64,000 nucleotides of DNA from Brachionus rotundiformis (taxonomy: Eukaryota > Rotifera > Eurotatoria > Ploima > Brachionidae), in the NCBI GenBank assembly GCA_016802295.1, contig JAESIW010000109.1:311368-375367 (forward strand). Reading direction: 5' to 3'. Both the position numbers and the translations under genes were made by a program. Positions within the stretch are counted from its first letter, which is position 1, and each line of letters opens with the position of its first letter. The notes beneath the pieces were generated by a model, which saw only the letters and a list, made by a program, of their open reading frames with translations, was not told the origin of the DNA and did no database searches. This document shows positions 23,758 through 34,960 of the stretch, one piece after another.

Positions 23758-23993
23758 AAATTTAGTCTTTTTGCTTACTGAAGTTTACAGTTGCTACAAG
23801 AATTGTATTTTTACAAAAAGTGTTATGTTTTGTATATAATCAAAAAAGACATTGCGAAAATAGAAGAATGATGTAAAATTCACAGCAAACATATTGGTTA
23901 TCGTTTTATAGTTTCAAAAATAGAACAAATATGTAAAATTCACAAAAATGTTCATGATATAAAAACAAATGCTAATTGAGAAGATTTTTAAAA

Positions 23994-26900
23994 ATGTCAA
24001 GATTTCTTTTAATGCATATCTTGTTGGCTTTTGCCAACAGTCAGCAATTTGAGGGGATTGATCCGACAAGTATATTGAATGACATGATTAAACTTAATCC
24101 TGGAAATCATTCATTTACTAAAATTGATCAACTATTGTCTAATAATTCCAAATATATGGAAACAACAGCATTTGGTAATTTTCCTTTAGCGTGCTCACAT
24201 TCATTTCTCAATTTGGCACAAAGTTATAAAATTCTGCAGCCATTGAATGTGTCAGATTCGATTTTCAATTCGATTGATATCAACTTCCCATTTAGTTCTT
24301 TTCTGGTCAAGAATATTTCTATTTTAAACCAAAATTTTTGCTTCATCTACAATCAAAAAAACTTAGCGATTATTCTCGATAAAATAGAAAGTATTCCTTG
24401 TATGAATTATAGCGGTTACATTCACTTATTAAGCGTATCTCTATCACTTGATAGTTCTCTTGTTCTCAGTAATTATCCAGACTCTTTAACAGTATTTGAT
24501 TCTACAAGATACCATCAAGTAAATAAATCAAACGAATTTGGAATAAAGTTTCAATTTGGTATTCCTTTTACCAATCAAAGCGTTTTGTTTTATCCTAAAG
24601 AAGACAATAATTCTTTTCATTATAGGTTTTTTGGACACATTGATATGGTTACGTCTAAAGACATGGTAAATATGTTTGCATTCAAAATGGAAAAATTGCG
24701 GTTGGATTTGTTTCTAAATGGGGAAAACCTTTTGTCTTTAGAAAATTTAATTGACATAAATGGAGTTCTCAGTGATCAAAAGAGCGAAGAGAGTCAACTT
24801 TGTTTTCCAAATGGGCTTTTTTTAAACTATTTTGACCAATCAATATCTTCAATCAGAATTGCATCAAGAATTTTCTCAAACATAATCGGATCTAGTTACC
24901 TAGACTTTGAAGGCAACGTTGACCTTGGCTTCTATATAAACATGAGAAATGATACTAATAATGGATTTTATTTCAGAGGGAGTACTAAAATTAGTCTATT
25001 TAAAGTTGCGAATATAAATGCGGACATAGAATTTCAGAAAATAAATGCAATAGAAGCTCACCGTAGATTAAAGTCATTAGAACAGGCAAGCAATTGCTCA
25101 AAATTTCAATTGAGTTCTTTGACTAGTAAACTAATGGGAAAATATTTTACACAACCCATATCCTCTAATTCTTCTACTGATTTTTATTTTTTTATGGGCC
25201 TAAAAACCAAAGAGTCTATTTATTTACCATTTATTAAAGAACAATTTACAGCAAAGGGAATATTGGATGCAATATTTGTTTCACCTAGCCCAATAGATCC
25301 AAATTCAAAGTATCACGGTTTTTTGACAAGCCAGGGTGATATTTTGAATCACAAAAATTCCAATGTGACTTGGGAAATAACTGAAAATTACATTAAATGG
25401 AATTGTGTGGGGACTTATGCTGACTATGAATTAGATCTCAATCTGATTAGTTACAATAGTGTCAATGGGTCTAGAGGATGGCTATCAAGCATTAAAAATG
25501 TTGTAAAAGCTAAGATAAAAATTTCACCATCGACAAAAATTAAATTGACCACTAGACTTGTTGGGAATATAGTAAGCTACTCGGATAAGCTTTCAACAAT
25601 GTGGAACAAAGTTGAGAAAGAAATAAATTTTCTAATAGATGCAGCAATGTTTATATACAATGGTTTTAACTGTTATACTCAAGGAGATATTATATCATGT
25701 GCAAATGCAATAAATCAATTGTTTGATTGGCTAGGTGCTAGTTTTTCGAATCTTTTTATTTCAGTATTTGGAAAGAAAAAGGAATCAACTTGGGTCATTG
25801 GAAAAAATGATTTTAATTGTACTCTTTATAGAACGCAAGTAAAGAAATGTGTTTGGAAAAAATGTAAGGTAGTTAAAGATTATCAGCATGCAGATAAGCC
25901 ATGTATGGATAAAGTAAAAGCTCGAATGGAAGAAATGATCAATTTAAACAAGTTGAAAGAAACAAAGGAGGAAATACTCAATACAAACAAAAAGTCAAAT
26001 TTGGGTATTCAATATGTTTTAGAAGAGGTAAAAGCTGGACGAGAATTTATCACAGCTGATGAAATTGACTTCGGCGAAGTTTATTTTGAATTTCCGGCAA
26101 TTTTGTACAAAAAATCTTCTCCGTCTGAAAAGTTTGATCAAACAAATACGAGCTTTATTGATGAATTTGAAACAAACATTGAGAATATTTTTGAACCTTT
26201 TAATAATATTGAGGAAGATATAGACTTAAGTCAAGTTTATATCAACACTCAGGATCTTAAAATCAATACAACAATTACATTCAAGACTAAACGCCTATCA
26301 GCTTTGTTTAAAGGAAAGGACAATTTAACTGTTTCTGTTAGTGCTCCGGCGAGAATAGATCTGCGCAGTCCGGAATCATTAAAATCTACTCTAGATTCCT
26401 TCTATGAAAAATTGATTGAAGAAAAAGGTGCTCTATTTGAAGCCATAATTGGAGACAATCATGGGATTAGTGAAGATTTAATTGACGCGATTGGTATGAG
26501 CCCACCTGTTGTTGCTATTAAAAACCCTTTCAATCCATCCATATATTGTGATGATCCTGAAATTGATCCTTTTTATGGAGAAGATGATGAAAAATTGATT
26601 AAGGGTCTAGAAAAATATCTAACGCCTTTAACAATTGATCAGATAAACCGTAAATGTAAAACTGATATAGAATATTATAATGAAGCAGTGTGTCTTGAGC
26701 ACGAAACAATTTGTGGTGCAACAAAGTGTTCTTTTACACGTTTTGTTTATGATGGATGTGGACACAAATCAAATGAAGTCATTGAAAATGTAATAGTTTT
26801 ACCGAGAAAACCTTATTTTGAGAGTTTTCCCGCTAATTTTGTCCTTGCATGTGATGAAACAAAAAATATAACTGAGAACGAAACGCGTTTTGTTCAGCCA

Positions 26901-28223
26901 TTACCCAATTCGGGCTGCAAAAACGTTGAAACAAGCTTTTATTATGATGATACACTTTATTCTGAAAACATGTGCTCAGAGTTAATTTATCGTAAATGGA
27001 CAATTGATGTCATCGGTTGTGAAAAGTCTTTATTTTCAACTAGAAATCAGAAACTCTATGTAGAGGATCAAATAGCTCCATATTTTTCATTTTTTCCTCC
27101 AGATCAAACAGTTGACTTTTTTTCATTTTACGGAACTGACATTATGCAAAAACCTAGAGTGCAGGATTCATGTGGACATGGGCCTTGCAATATAAAATAT
27201 GAGGATAAAGTTTTTAACATGAATTTAGGTGAGCGAATTATTAGAAGAATTTGGCAAGCTGAAGACTCATGCGGAAATAAGCGTAATCAAGTGCAGCAAA
27301 TAAAAATAAAGAACAACTTAATAGACGACACAAATTATTCCAGAAATTTTCTTCTTTTTTCATATAGTTCAACTAATTTATCGAATAGCAGAATTTACGG
27401 TTCTCTTGGTTCAAGAATGAATGTTAGATTGATCAATTCAACTATTGGGAATGATCTAGATTCTGAGGCTAAGTGCAGCACGAGACTAAAATGGACAATT
27501 CAGAGTGGAGAGAAAATATTAATAGACAATTCTGATATTCACGGTTCAATAAAAACATCCAGTGATTTTGATTTCGAGAAAGATTTAGAAGAAGCAATAC
27601 TTATTTCCAAATTTCTTAACGATACTATAGAAAATATAAATATTGGAGCTGATGAAATAAATTGCATAGATAGGGATATAGATTTGTCACTTGAATTCCC
27701 TATTTTAAATTATTTGAACTCAGAGTGTGAAACAAAAAAATTTAAGTATTTTCCTATCAATACTTTAGACGAAAATGATATAAATGAAAAAAATCTAATT
27801 GAATTAAGAGGAGAAGAGCTTGTCTACAATGTATTCTATTTTAGAAATCCAAAAATATTGGAGAATAAAATGCTGAGAATAGCTGTCCCTAAAACATCGT
27901 TTGTGATAATTAATCTTGAAAATAATGATAAGGAAGAAATAAATATTAGCAAAATTAAGATAGAAAAATCATATTTTATTCCGACTAATGTTATCTACAA
28001 TTTTTTGAATGAAGGTGACATTGTTTTGGAAGATAATGGAGATGATTCTAGCTTTGGTGTAAGTATTTTGGCTCCGAAGGCAAATATTTTTAGTCTTAAT
28101 AATCGCCTAAACAAGACAATCTATATCGACGGTCAGATATTGGCGAAAAGCATTCAATTTGATTATGTACAACAGAGTTGTTCTCTTTTTGAACCATTTT
28201 TAAAAACTAATTTAATAAACTAA
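23994..28223 (+). CDS. Large secreted protein with HYR-like modules and C-terminal choice-of-anchor-A-like domain, single exon
   Basis: The frame from ATG 23994 encodes 1,409 residues with no intron. The first 20 residues (MSRFLLMHILLAFANSQQ) form a signal peptide with a likely cut after ANS, so the product should be secreted. Residues about 20-880 are rich in N-glycosylation sites and beta-forming sequence and match nothing I recognise; a Cys/Lys cluster (CVWKKCKVVKDYQHADKPC) is at about 617-640. Residues about 895-1105 look like two or three HYR/Ig-like modules: TRFVYDGCGHKSNEV, then WTIDVIGCEKSL, then RRIWQAEDSCGNKRNQVQQI, the usual 'W.A.D.CGN' strand. Residues about 1112-1405 match the choice-of-anchor-A pattern: NFLLFSYSSTNLSNSRIYGSL at the start, and FGVSILAPKANIF with YIDGQILAKSIQF near the end. 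No transmembrane anchor or sortase-like motif follows. Function is unknown; an extracellular matrix, adhesive or cuticle role is only a guess. Confidence 0.85.
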   Translation: MSRFLLMHILLAFANSQQFEGIDPTSILNDMIKLNPGNHSFTKIDQLLSNNSKYMETTAFGNFPLACSHSFLNLAQSYKILQPLNVSDSIFNSIDINFPFSSFLVKNISILNQNFCFIYNQKNLAIILDKIESIPCMNYSGYIHLLSVSLSLDSSLVLSNYPDSLTVFDSTRYHQVNKSNEFGIKFQFGIPFTNQSVLFYPKEDNNSFHYRFFGHIDMVTSKDMVNMFAFKMEKLRLDLFLNGENLLSLENLIDINGVLSDQKSEESQLCFPNGLFLNYFDQSISSIRIASRIFSNIIGSSYLDFEGNVDLGFYINMRNDTNNGFYFRGSTKISLFKVANINADIEFQKINAIEAHRRLKSLEQASNCSKFQLSSLTSKLMGKYFTQPISSNSSTDFYFFMGLKTKESIYLPFIKEQFTAKGILDAIFVSPSPIDPNSKYHGFLTSQGDILNHKNSNVTWEITENYIKWNCVGTYADYELDLNLISYNSVNGSRGWLSSIKNVVKAKIKISPSTKIKLTTRLVGNIVSYSDKLSTMWNKVEKEINFLIDAAMFIYNGFNCYTQGDIISCANAINQLFDWLGASFSNLFISVFGKKKESTWVIGKNDFNCTLYRTQVKKCVWKKCKVVKDYQHADKPCMDKVKARMEEMINLNKLKETKEEILNTNKKSNLGIQYVLEEVKAGREFITADEIDFGEVYFEFPAILYKKSSPSEKFDQTNTSFIDEFETNIENIFEPFNNIEEDIDLSQVYINTQDLKINTTITFKTKRLSALFKGKDNLTVSVSAPARIDLRSPESLKSTLDSFYEKLIEEKGALFEAIIGDNHGISEDLIDAIGMSPPVVAIKNPFNPSIYCDDPEIDPFYGEDDEKLIKGLEKYLTPLTIDQINRKCKTDIEYYNEAVCLEHETICGATKCSFTRFVYDGCGHKSNEVIENVIVLPRKPYFESFPANFVLACDETKNITENETRFVQPLPNSGCKNVETSFYYDDTLYSENMCSELIYRKWTIDVIGCEKSLFSTRNQKLYVEDQIAPYFSFFPPDQTVDFFSFYGTDIMQKPRVQDSCGHGPCNIKYEDKVFNMNLGERIIRRIWQAEDSCGNKRNQVQQIKIKNNLIDDTNYSRNFLLFSYSSTNLSNSRIYGSLGSRMNVRLINSTIGNDLDSEAKCSTRLKWTIQSGEKILIDNSDIHGSIKTSSDFDFEKDLEEAILISKFLNDTIENINIGADEINCIDRDIDLSLEFPILNYLNSECETKKFKYFPINTLDENDINEKNLIELRGEELVYNVFYFRNPKILENKMLRIAVPKTSFVIINLENNDKEEINISKIKIEKSYFIPTNVIYNFLNEGDIVLEDNGDDSSFGVSILAPKANIFSLNNRLNKTIYIDGQILAKSIQFDYVQQSCSLFEPFLKTNLIN

Positions 28224-28594
28224 AAGCTAATCCTTAAATTTTAAAATAAAATTTTAACTTTTAATGCACATAAATTTTTTCTTTTTTGAACCTTATGTTT
28301 TAGGCTTTTGTTTAATTAAAAATGTACTTATAATTAAATTAAAAAAAAAAGTTCAATTTATTATTTAATGGAAGATTCACATAATCGTCTTTTAATGATT
28401 TGGCTTGTCATGGTAACGGTGTTTATTGATCGGAAAAAAATCTGATCAAAAGTGCTTTTAAAATATTTGTTCTTGTTAAACAAGGAAATAAACATTATTT
28501 TTAAGAAAGATAAAATTTAGCTTAAAGAATTTTTTATTTATTCTGTTTGAAGCTATTTAAAAAATAGTTGAAAGAAATAAATTTATTTGACAAA
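28224..28594. other. Intergenic AT-rich stretch
   Basis: AAATAAAATTTT just after the stop at 28223 may act as the polyadenylation signal of the secreted-protein gene. The remainder precedes the first EF-hand gene; no other feature was recognised. Confidence 0.4.
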
Positions 28595-29161
28595 ATGAGC
28601 AAAGTAAATTAGAGATAAGACAATTTTTTTTAAATAGAGTTTTTAATTTAAATTAATTAAACAGAAGTTGAGTCAAAATCAATTAAAGGAGCTCAAAGAG
28701 TGCTTTAATTTATTCGATAGTGACAATTCTGGCTCAATATCTGTCAAGGAACTGAAAAAGCTGTGCGAGTCGCTGGGAATTAGAGTCGGAAATAGAGAGG
28801 TAAAAGAGCTGATGAACCTAATGGACAGAGATGGAAGTGGGTCTGTGGATTTCAATGAATTTGTGAATGTGATGGCTGACCAGTTTTTCCGCAATCCGAC
28901 TCAGGCAGAGCTCGAGGCGGCTTTTGATTTTTTTGACAAGGGTTTTATTTTAAAAAATATTAAAAAAATTTAAATCTATTAATAAATTAATTAGATAAGA
29001 GTGGTTTTATAAGTGAAGAAGAACTCTTGATGGCAATGAGTCGCTTCAAAGGCAATGTGGACAAGTCGGACGTGCAAAAAATGATCCAGGCTGTCGACAA
29101 GGACAGAGATAATAGAATCAATAAAAAAGAATTTATTGATGTTATTACCAAACAAAAATAA
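28595..29161 (+). CDS. Calmodulin-like EF-hand protein 1, exons 28595-28603, 28665-28941, 28995-29161
   Basis: The spliced frame gives 150 residues, the size of calmodulin. The first exon codes only MSK; introns are 61 and 53 bp. Four EF-hand loops are visible: DSDNSGSISVKE, DRDGSGSVDFNE, DKDKSGFISEEE (split by intron 2 after its third-codon G) and DKDRDNRINKKE. Loops 1-3 have the canonical D-x-D-x-S/D-G pattern with Glu at position 12. Loop 4 has Asn instead of the conserved Gly at position 6, so its Ca2+ affinity may be altered. It lies 4-7 kb from three paralogues on the same strand and is closest to the gene at 30297. It probably acts as a Ca2+ sensor, but divergence from true calmodulin makes the partners unknown. 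Confidence 0.92.
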
Positions 29162-30296
29162 ATAATACATTATTTATCAAGAATAGTTTATTTAAATTTT
29201 GTTTAATTGTTTTTTAATTAGTCTGTCTTGATGTTTTAATTTAATAAATTATAAATTATAATTATTTTTTTAAATCTTAATTGAAAATTTAGACAAAAAA
29301 ATTAAACAAAAAATTTATGAGCTAATAATTTATGGTACCATTAAATTTGCCGAAGCAATTTGAGTAAAAAATCTTGATTACTGAATTCAAAATGAACAAA
29401 ATTGGACGAATTATTAAAGATATTTTTGAGGCGAGATTTTTTAAATATAAATAAATTTCTATGTTATTTTATTTATTTGACCATTCTGCTGTTTAATAAT
29501 ATTCCAGTAAACATCAACCTAAATTGTCAATTGTTCAGAGACCATGGGTCATGACATTATGTGCCATTGTTGTTATTTATTTAAATTTTAGCAAAAAAAT
29601 AATAATTAAAGACATTAATATTTGATTAAATTAAAAAATTATTAAATTATTTTATAAATGAATAATGCAACAATTTTACTCAATGGTTCTAAATATCCTT
29701 TAACCATAATGGGCATATTTATTGAGATGGGCTTATATTTCCCAAACTGAACATTTATGTTTGGTTTGAAAATTACTTTGTAAAAATTATTTACTAAATA
29801 AATATTAAATTATAAACTATTAATTTTAATTAGATGAAAAATTTTTCTTTTATTTGATAAAAAATGAGAAAAGAAAGTATTTCTATTTGTTTTACAATCA
29901 ATAATAAAATATTAATTAAGTAATTAAATTTAAGTTCGTATTAAAAATGGCATTAGTAATTTTTTTTCAACTTGAATTTTTTCCAGCCCTTAGCTTATCC
30001 CTCGGGCAATTAAATTACCAAAATTGCCAAATAAACCATCTTTTTTAATCTTAGTTATAAACGAAGATTCAAATTGGCATCTCATGTGATTTTAATTTAT
30101 TACCATGGTAATGAAATTTTTATTGATCGAGTATTACATAAGCTCTTTATAATATTTTCTCTAATCAAAAAAATATACAAATTTTCATTCAAAAGTCTTA
30201 TAAATTATGACAATATCAAGTTTTTTTTTATTACCTTTAGAGAATAAACATTACAGAGTTAAAAAAAAAGCACGAAATAAAATAATTTTTACCAAT
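29162..30296. other. Intergenic AT-rich stretch between EF-hand genes
   Basis: No frame or repeat recognised. AATAAA-type signals follow the upstream stop. Confidence 0.4.
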
Positions 30297-30853
30297 ATGA
30301 GCCAAGTGAGTTCGTATCCTGGACTAACTAACATTTATAAACTCTCATTTATTAGAAATTAAATCAGAGCCAGCTCAAGGAACTCAATGATTGCTTCAGT
30401 GTGTTTGATAGTGACAATTCTGGTTCAATATCTGTCAAGGAGTTGAGGAGGGTCTGTGAATCGCTGGGGATCAGGGTAAGAGATAAGGAGGTAAATGAGC
30501 TCATGAAATTAATGGACAGAGATGGAAGTGGATCTGTGGATTTCGATGAATTTGCAAAAGTGATGGCTGACCAGTTTTTTCGCGAGCCTACACCAGCAGA
30601 GCTCGAAGCTGCTTTTGACACTTTTGACCAAGGTTTGTTTACATTTAAATTAAAAGATGTAATTTTTTAAACAAATTAAACAGATAAGAGTGGTTTCATT
30701 AGTGAAGAAGAACTGATGATTGTAATGAGTCGCTTCAAAGGCAATATTGACAAGGCAGACGTGCAAAAAATGATCCAGGCTGTCGACAAGGACAGAGATA
30801 ATAGAATTAATAAGAAGGAATTCATAGCTGTGGTCTTGAATCATAAATTTTAA
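30297..30853 (+). CDS. Calmodulin-like EF-hand protein 2, exons 30297-30305, 30356-30632, 30684-30853
   Basis: The spliced product has 151 residues. Exon 1 codes only MSQ; introns are 50 and 51 bp. The exon-2 acceptor at TTATTAG (30351-30355) was chosen over a second AG at 30366 because it gives KLNQSQLKELNDC, collinear with KLSQNQLKELKEC of the first gene. Loops: DSDNSGSISVKE, DRDGSGSVDFDE, DQDKSGFISEEE and DKDRDNRINKKE. The same intron positions and the same atypical loop 4 show that this gene and the one at 28595 arose by tandem duplication; the coding match is strong and the introns have diverged. Loop 3 has Gln at position 2. Likely a Ca2+ sensor. Confidence 0.92.
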
Positions 30854-31275
30854 AAAATATATATATATTTGTTATTTGTATAATTTTTCACCTAGATATT
30901 TATTTTTAATTTCAAAAGCATTTTAATTTAAAGAGTTCAATAATAAATTAACTGTTAAATTAATTTGATTTTTATTTTTATTAAGGTAGAGAAAATTTAA
31001 TTTTGTTTTAGTTGTAGATTATTATGTTTTTTAAAAATTCGATTTTTTTATTAGAAACTATTTTTAACATTTTTATCTGTGTAAATAAACAAAAAAATAA
31101 TTAAATTTTATAATTTTAATAATAAAAGTACTCCATTCAAGTTGTGTCAATCTATTAGGCTTTCTCGGTAAGACTCCTAAAACAAATGACCAAAATCTGG
31201 AAATAAATATAGCTATCAAGTTAGCCATTAATTTTTTAATACATTCATACTTTTTACTGAATAATAGCCATTATT
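30854..31275. other. Intergenic AT-rich stretch
   Basis: An ATATATATAT run follows the stop of the EF-hand gene. No feature was recognised before the duplicated block at 31276. Confidence 0.4.
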
Positions 31276-31565
31276 ATTATTAATTAAATCTAAGCCTCTT
31301 AGGCGAAGAAAAAATTCTCAATTAAAATATTTAACTATTAAAAGTATTTGTTTCAAAAGTTAATTACGTGAAAAATTCAATTTTTAAAAGATCATTTACA
31401 ATTTTATATAGATGAGAATTATCTAGTTTTCAATCAATCAAGTAAGTTGTTGTTCTTGGATCAAACATAGTAAGATTTATATATAAATTTATTTCTAAGT
31501 TAGACAAATGTTTGCACAGGGTAGTATTTTTTTGCTGATAAGTTTTGAAATGATAGATAGGTTAA
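31276..31565 (+). repeat. Block duplicated across the assembly gap, left copy
   Basis: About 290 bp ending in GATAGATAGGTTAA directly before the Ns recurs after the gap at 32160-32480 with only small differences: an ATCTATG-type insertion, a GCGC insertion and TATCTAG versus TATATAG. The block begins in an ATT microsatellite that is also the first sequence after the gap. Confidence 0.9.
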
Positions 31566-32159
31566 NNNNNNNNNNNNNNNNNNNNNNNNNNNNNNNNNNN
31601 NNNNNNNNNNNNNNNNNNNNNNNNNNNNNNNNNNNNNNNNNNNNNNNNNNNNNNNNNNNNNNNNNNNNNNNNNNNNNNNNNNNNNNNNNNNNNNNNNNNN
31701 NNNNNNNNNNNNNNNNNNNNNNNNNNNNNNNNNNNNNNNNNNNNNNNNNNNNNNNNNNNNNNNNNNNNNNNNNNNNNNNNNNNNNNNNNNNNNNNNNNNN
31801 NNNNNNNNNNNNNNNNNNNNNNNNNNNNNNNNNNNNNNNNNNNNNNNNNNNNNNNNNNNNNNNNNNNNNNNNNNNNNNNNNNNNNNNNNNNNNNNNNNNN
31901 NNNNNNNNNNNNNNNNNNNNNNNNNNNNNNNNNNNNNNNNNNNNNNNNNNNNNNNNNNNNNNNNNNNNNNNNNNNNNNNNNNNNNNNNNNNNNNNNNNNN
32001 NNNNNNNNNNNNNNNNNNNNNNNNNNNNNNNNNNNNNNNNNNNNNNNNNNNNNNNNNNNNNNNNNNNNNNNNNNNNNNNNNNNNNNNNNNNNNNNNNNNN
32101 NNNNNNNNNNNNNNNNNNNNNNNNNNNNNNNNNNNNNNNNNNNNNNNNNNNNNNNNNNN
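31566..32159. other. Assembly gap (594 Ns)
   Basis: Run of undetermined bases. It is bracketed by two copies of the same block, so the true distance and even the existence of two copies are uncertain. Confidence 1.
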
Positions 32160-32480
32160 ATTATTATTATTATTATTATTATTAATTAAATCTAAGCCTC
32201 TTAAATCTATGCGAAGAAAAAATTCTCAATTAAAATAATGCGCATTTAACTATTAAAAGTATTTGTTTCAAAAGTTAATTACGTGAAAAATTCAATTTTT
32301 AAAAGATCATTTACAATTTTATATAGATGAGAATTATATAGTTTTCAATCAATCAAGTAAGTTGTTGTTCTTGGATCAAACATAGTAAGATTTATATATA
32401 AATTTATTTCTAAGTTAGACAAATGTTTGCACAGGGTAGTATTTTTTTGCTGATAAGTTTTGAAATGATAGATAGGTTAA
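32160..32480 (+). repeat. Block duplicated across the assembly gap, right copy
   Basis: Begins with about nine ATT units, then follows the left copy base for base apart from a few indels. After GATAGATAGGTTAA it continues into unique sequence (AGGATTAGACATG). Confidence 0.9.
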
Positions 32481-32624
32481 TAGGATTAGACATGTAGTAC
32501 TTTGTAAGGAAAAAATTTTAAGTTTCTGATAATTTTGCTCTATTTTAAGTAGTGCCTCTAAAACAGGTTTCATTACTTGCGAATCTGTTTATTCCAAATG
32601 TCCGTTTGAGAAGAAGATTTTGTC

Positions 32625-33505
32625 TTGTTTTCAGGATACCTCTTCAGCAAGATATGGCGACAAGAAATCATACCAGAGTACAGGAGTCAGACAAGGGTGC
32701 GTTCTCTCTCCGACACTTTTCTTAATTTTGATTGACTGTTAGTGCGAGAGATATTCAATGGGGATTAACTGCAAAACTTGAAGATTTAGACTTTGTGAAT
32801 TCATATGAAGACACATGACTTGACGAACAACGCTAAACCAACCGGACTCGAAATTAATGGAGCCAAAACGAAAGTTGTGTGCATAAACACCAAATAGGAT
32901 ACCCCGATCACCATTGATGGTACACAAATCGAGTGCGTAAATGAATTCACATACCTAGGTAGCACTATCAGGACAATGTTGGGAACACACAGAGACATTA
33001 AGAATAGACTTGCTAAAGCAAAGAGTGTCTTTGCTAGACTCCGACCAGCATGGAAATTAAAAAGCTACAGCAAGAAAACAAAACTTAAACTATATAACAG
33101 TGTAGTAAAAGCAACATTGATGTACGGAAGTGAATGTTGGGAGATGAGTGAATCTGACAGAAAAAGCCTTAACACCTTCCACACTGGAAGCCTGCGGAGG
33201 ATTCTCGGGATACACTGGCCTGAGACATTGTCGAATTGTAACCTTTACAAAATGACAAAATCAGAGTCATTAAGTCAATGCATTAAGAACAAAAAGTTGC
33301 GATGGCTTTGGCATGTACTTAGAATGAAAGATACACGGAAACCAAAAAAGGAGACGTAAGGTAGGATGACCAGCAGTAACATTGAGGTCAACAATCACGA
33401 AAGAACTCATCGAAATGGGAATAACATGGGGAGAAGCAAGAGTAAAGGCAAAAGATCGAGTGAAAATCAAAAGTAATGATCCTATGCTACACAAGAAGTA
33501 AATAA
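32625..33505 (+). mobile_element. RTE-type LINE, dead copy with lesions shared by the copy at 56880
   Basis: The frame 32976-33359 encodes GTHRDIKNRLAKAKSVFARLRP, then LMYGSECWEM, then LRRILGIHWPETLSNCNLY. The preceding RT part is out of frame: the sequence between CTTAATTTTGATTGACT and GTTAGTGCGAGAG lacks about 19 bases present at 56683-56701, and the FADD catalytic block is missing. From about 32625 to 33351 it is almost identical to 56880-57606, including the starting TTGTTTTCAGGATACC. A 24-base deletion at about 33351 is private to this copy. Inactive. Confidence 0.9.
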
Positions 33506-33510
33506 GAAAA

Positions 33511-34286
33511 AAAAATCCAGATTGATGTTTTATCCGATATTTAACACTGGATTTTTTAAAAATGATGTAAAATGACGTTTTGTTTTAAATATTTAAAAAA
33601 AATAAAAGATAAGAATAAGCACACACACACTAATAAAACAAAAAACTTGACTTTTTAAAAATCTTCATCAAGCCAAATTTAAATGTTAAAATTTTATCTG
33701 ATCAACTCAAAATTTAACGGACATTTTTATCCCTATATTTTATGCTTGTTGATACTGATAAAAAAGAATAAGTTTTTATTGGTATCTAAAAACACCTAAA
33801 CATGAGAAAGTTCAATAAATTAAGCTTTTTACTCATAACTTAGTTTTCAAGGATTAACTTTGAAAATTTTTTTAATTCAAAAGTCAAGATAAATATCAAA
33901 TTGAAATATAAAAATTAATTTAGATTGAAGACAATGATCATTCAAATTTGAAAAATTAAATTTGATCAAAAATTTTACTTTGCCTACCAAGTGCAAATTG
34001 ATATCTTTATTAATAAAAATAATTAACATTTGATTGAATTTTTTATTTTTAAATTAATAAACTTTATTACAAAAATTGGAGTGTGAATAATTTTTAAATT
34101 TATAATTTTATTCTAATAAAATAAAAAGATATTTTAACACACAATTTAAATATTTACAATACAAAATGGAACGGAAAAGAGTACTTATTTTCTTGTCAAA
34201 CCTATTTTAATTCGGAAATTAACTTCTTGAAGAAAACTCTTTTTTTAAATGCCTATTTTAAGCTTTGACTTTAATTAGTTTTAAAA
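33511..34286. other. Intergenic stretch with a lone family-B MITE end
   Basis: A (CA)n run lies around 33622-33632. At 33958-33988 the sequence AAATTTGATCAAAAATTTTA followed by CTTTGCCTA equals the right terminus of the MITE at 8292-8524; no left arm is adjacent. Otherwise no gene was recognised. Confidence 0.6.
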
Positions 34287-34937
34287 ATGAATCAGGTAAC
34301 TTAAATTGATTAAATTTTTTCTTAATTGAGACTTTTTTAGTCAGAATCGAATGAAATCAAGGACTTGAGAAGCGCTTTTAGGATGATTGATTTGGAAAAG
34401 TCTGGCAAAATAAGCATCCATGAGTTAAAACATCTCATCAAGAATTTAAACTTAAATGTTGATAGAAAAATGGTGGACAAAGTATTGGCAAATATTGACC
34501 AAAATGGTGATGGGAAAATTCAATTTGAAGAGTTTTGGAATGAAATTGAAAAAAGGCATTCTCAAAAGAGCAGCATAAAATCCGCTTTTAAGGCCATAGA
34601 TTTGGACAATTCAGGCTACATAACTTTGGACGAACTTTATAAAATTGCCAGAAAAATCAATGCCACCATCTCTAAGCAACAAATAGAACAAATAATTAAC
34701 AAAACAGACCTGGATGGTAATCACAAAATTTCACTAGATGGTAAATTTAGAATTATTGCCAACCTAATCTATTTTTTTTTTAAGAATTTTTAATTTTAAT
34801 GGAAGAATAATTTTTTCAATGGCTTTATTGATTCTTAATTATTTGCTTTTTTTTGGAATTAATAAAATTTAAAATATTACTCTTATTTTTAATTTTCCTT
34901 AGAAACCGTAATAAAAATCACAAAATTTTTTATTTAG
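34287..34937 (+). CDS. Calmodulin-like EF-hand protein 3, exons 34287-34295, 34341-34740, 34903-34937 (or fused to the next gene)
   Basis: The first exon codes only MNQ, and the 45-bp intron ends TTTTTTAG. Exon 2 carries loops DLEKSGKISIHE, DQNGDGKIQFEE, DLDNSGYITLDE and most of DLDGNHKISLD-. With the acceptor TTCCTTAG at 34902 the protein ends ETVIKITKFFI and a TAG at 34935-34937, giving 147 residues. With the next acceptor TTTATTTAG at 34937 the last loop becomes SLDDFFFINLTMS and reads in frame into the first exon of the next gene, giving one 291-residue protein with eight EF-hands. Loop 1 has Glu at position 3. Loop 4 has His at position 6 instead of Gly and is the weakest. It lacks the intron in loop 3 that the other three paralogues have. 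Confidence 0.82.
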
Positions 34938-34960
34938 ATTTTTTTTTCATAAATTTAACT

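Noticed and set aside
30366..30370. Alternative acceptor (AATCAG) for exon 2 of EF-hand gene 2
   Set aside because: It gives MSQSQLKEL, whereas the acceptor at 30355 gives KLNQSQLKEL, collinear with its tandem paralogue.
31508..32185. 225-codon frame across the N gap
   Set aside because: Almost all of it is undetermined bases and the ends are repeat and microsatellite sequence; no coding evidence.
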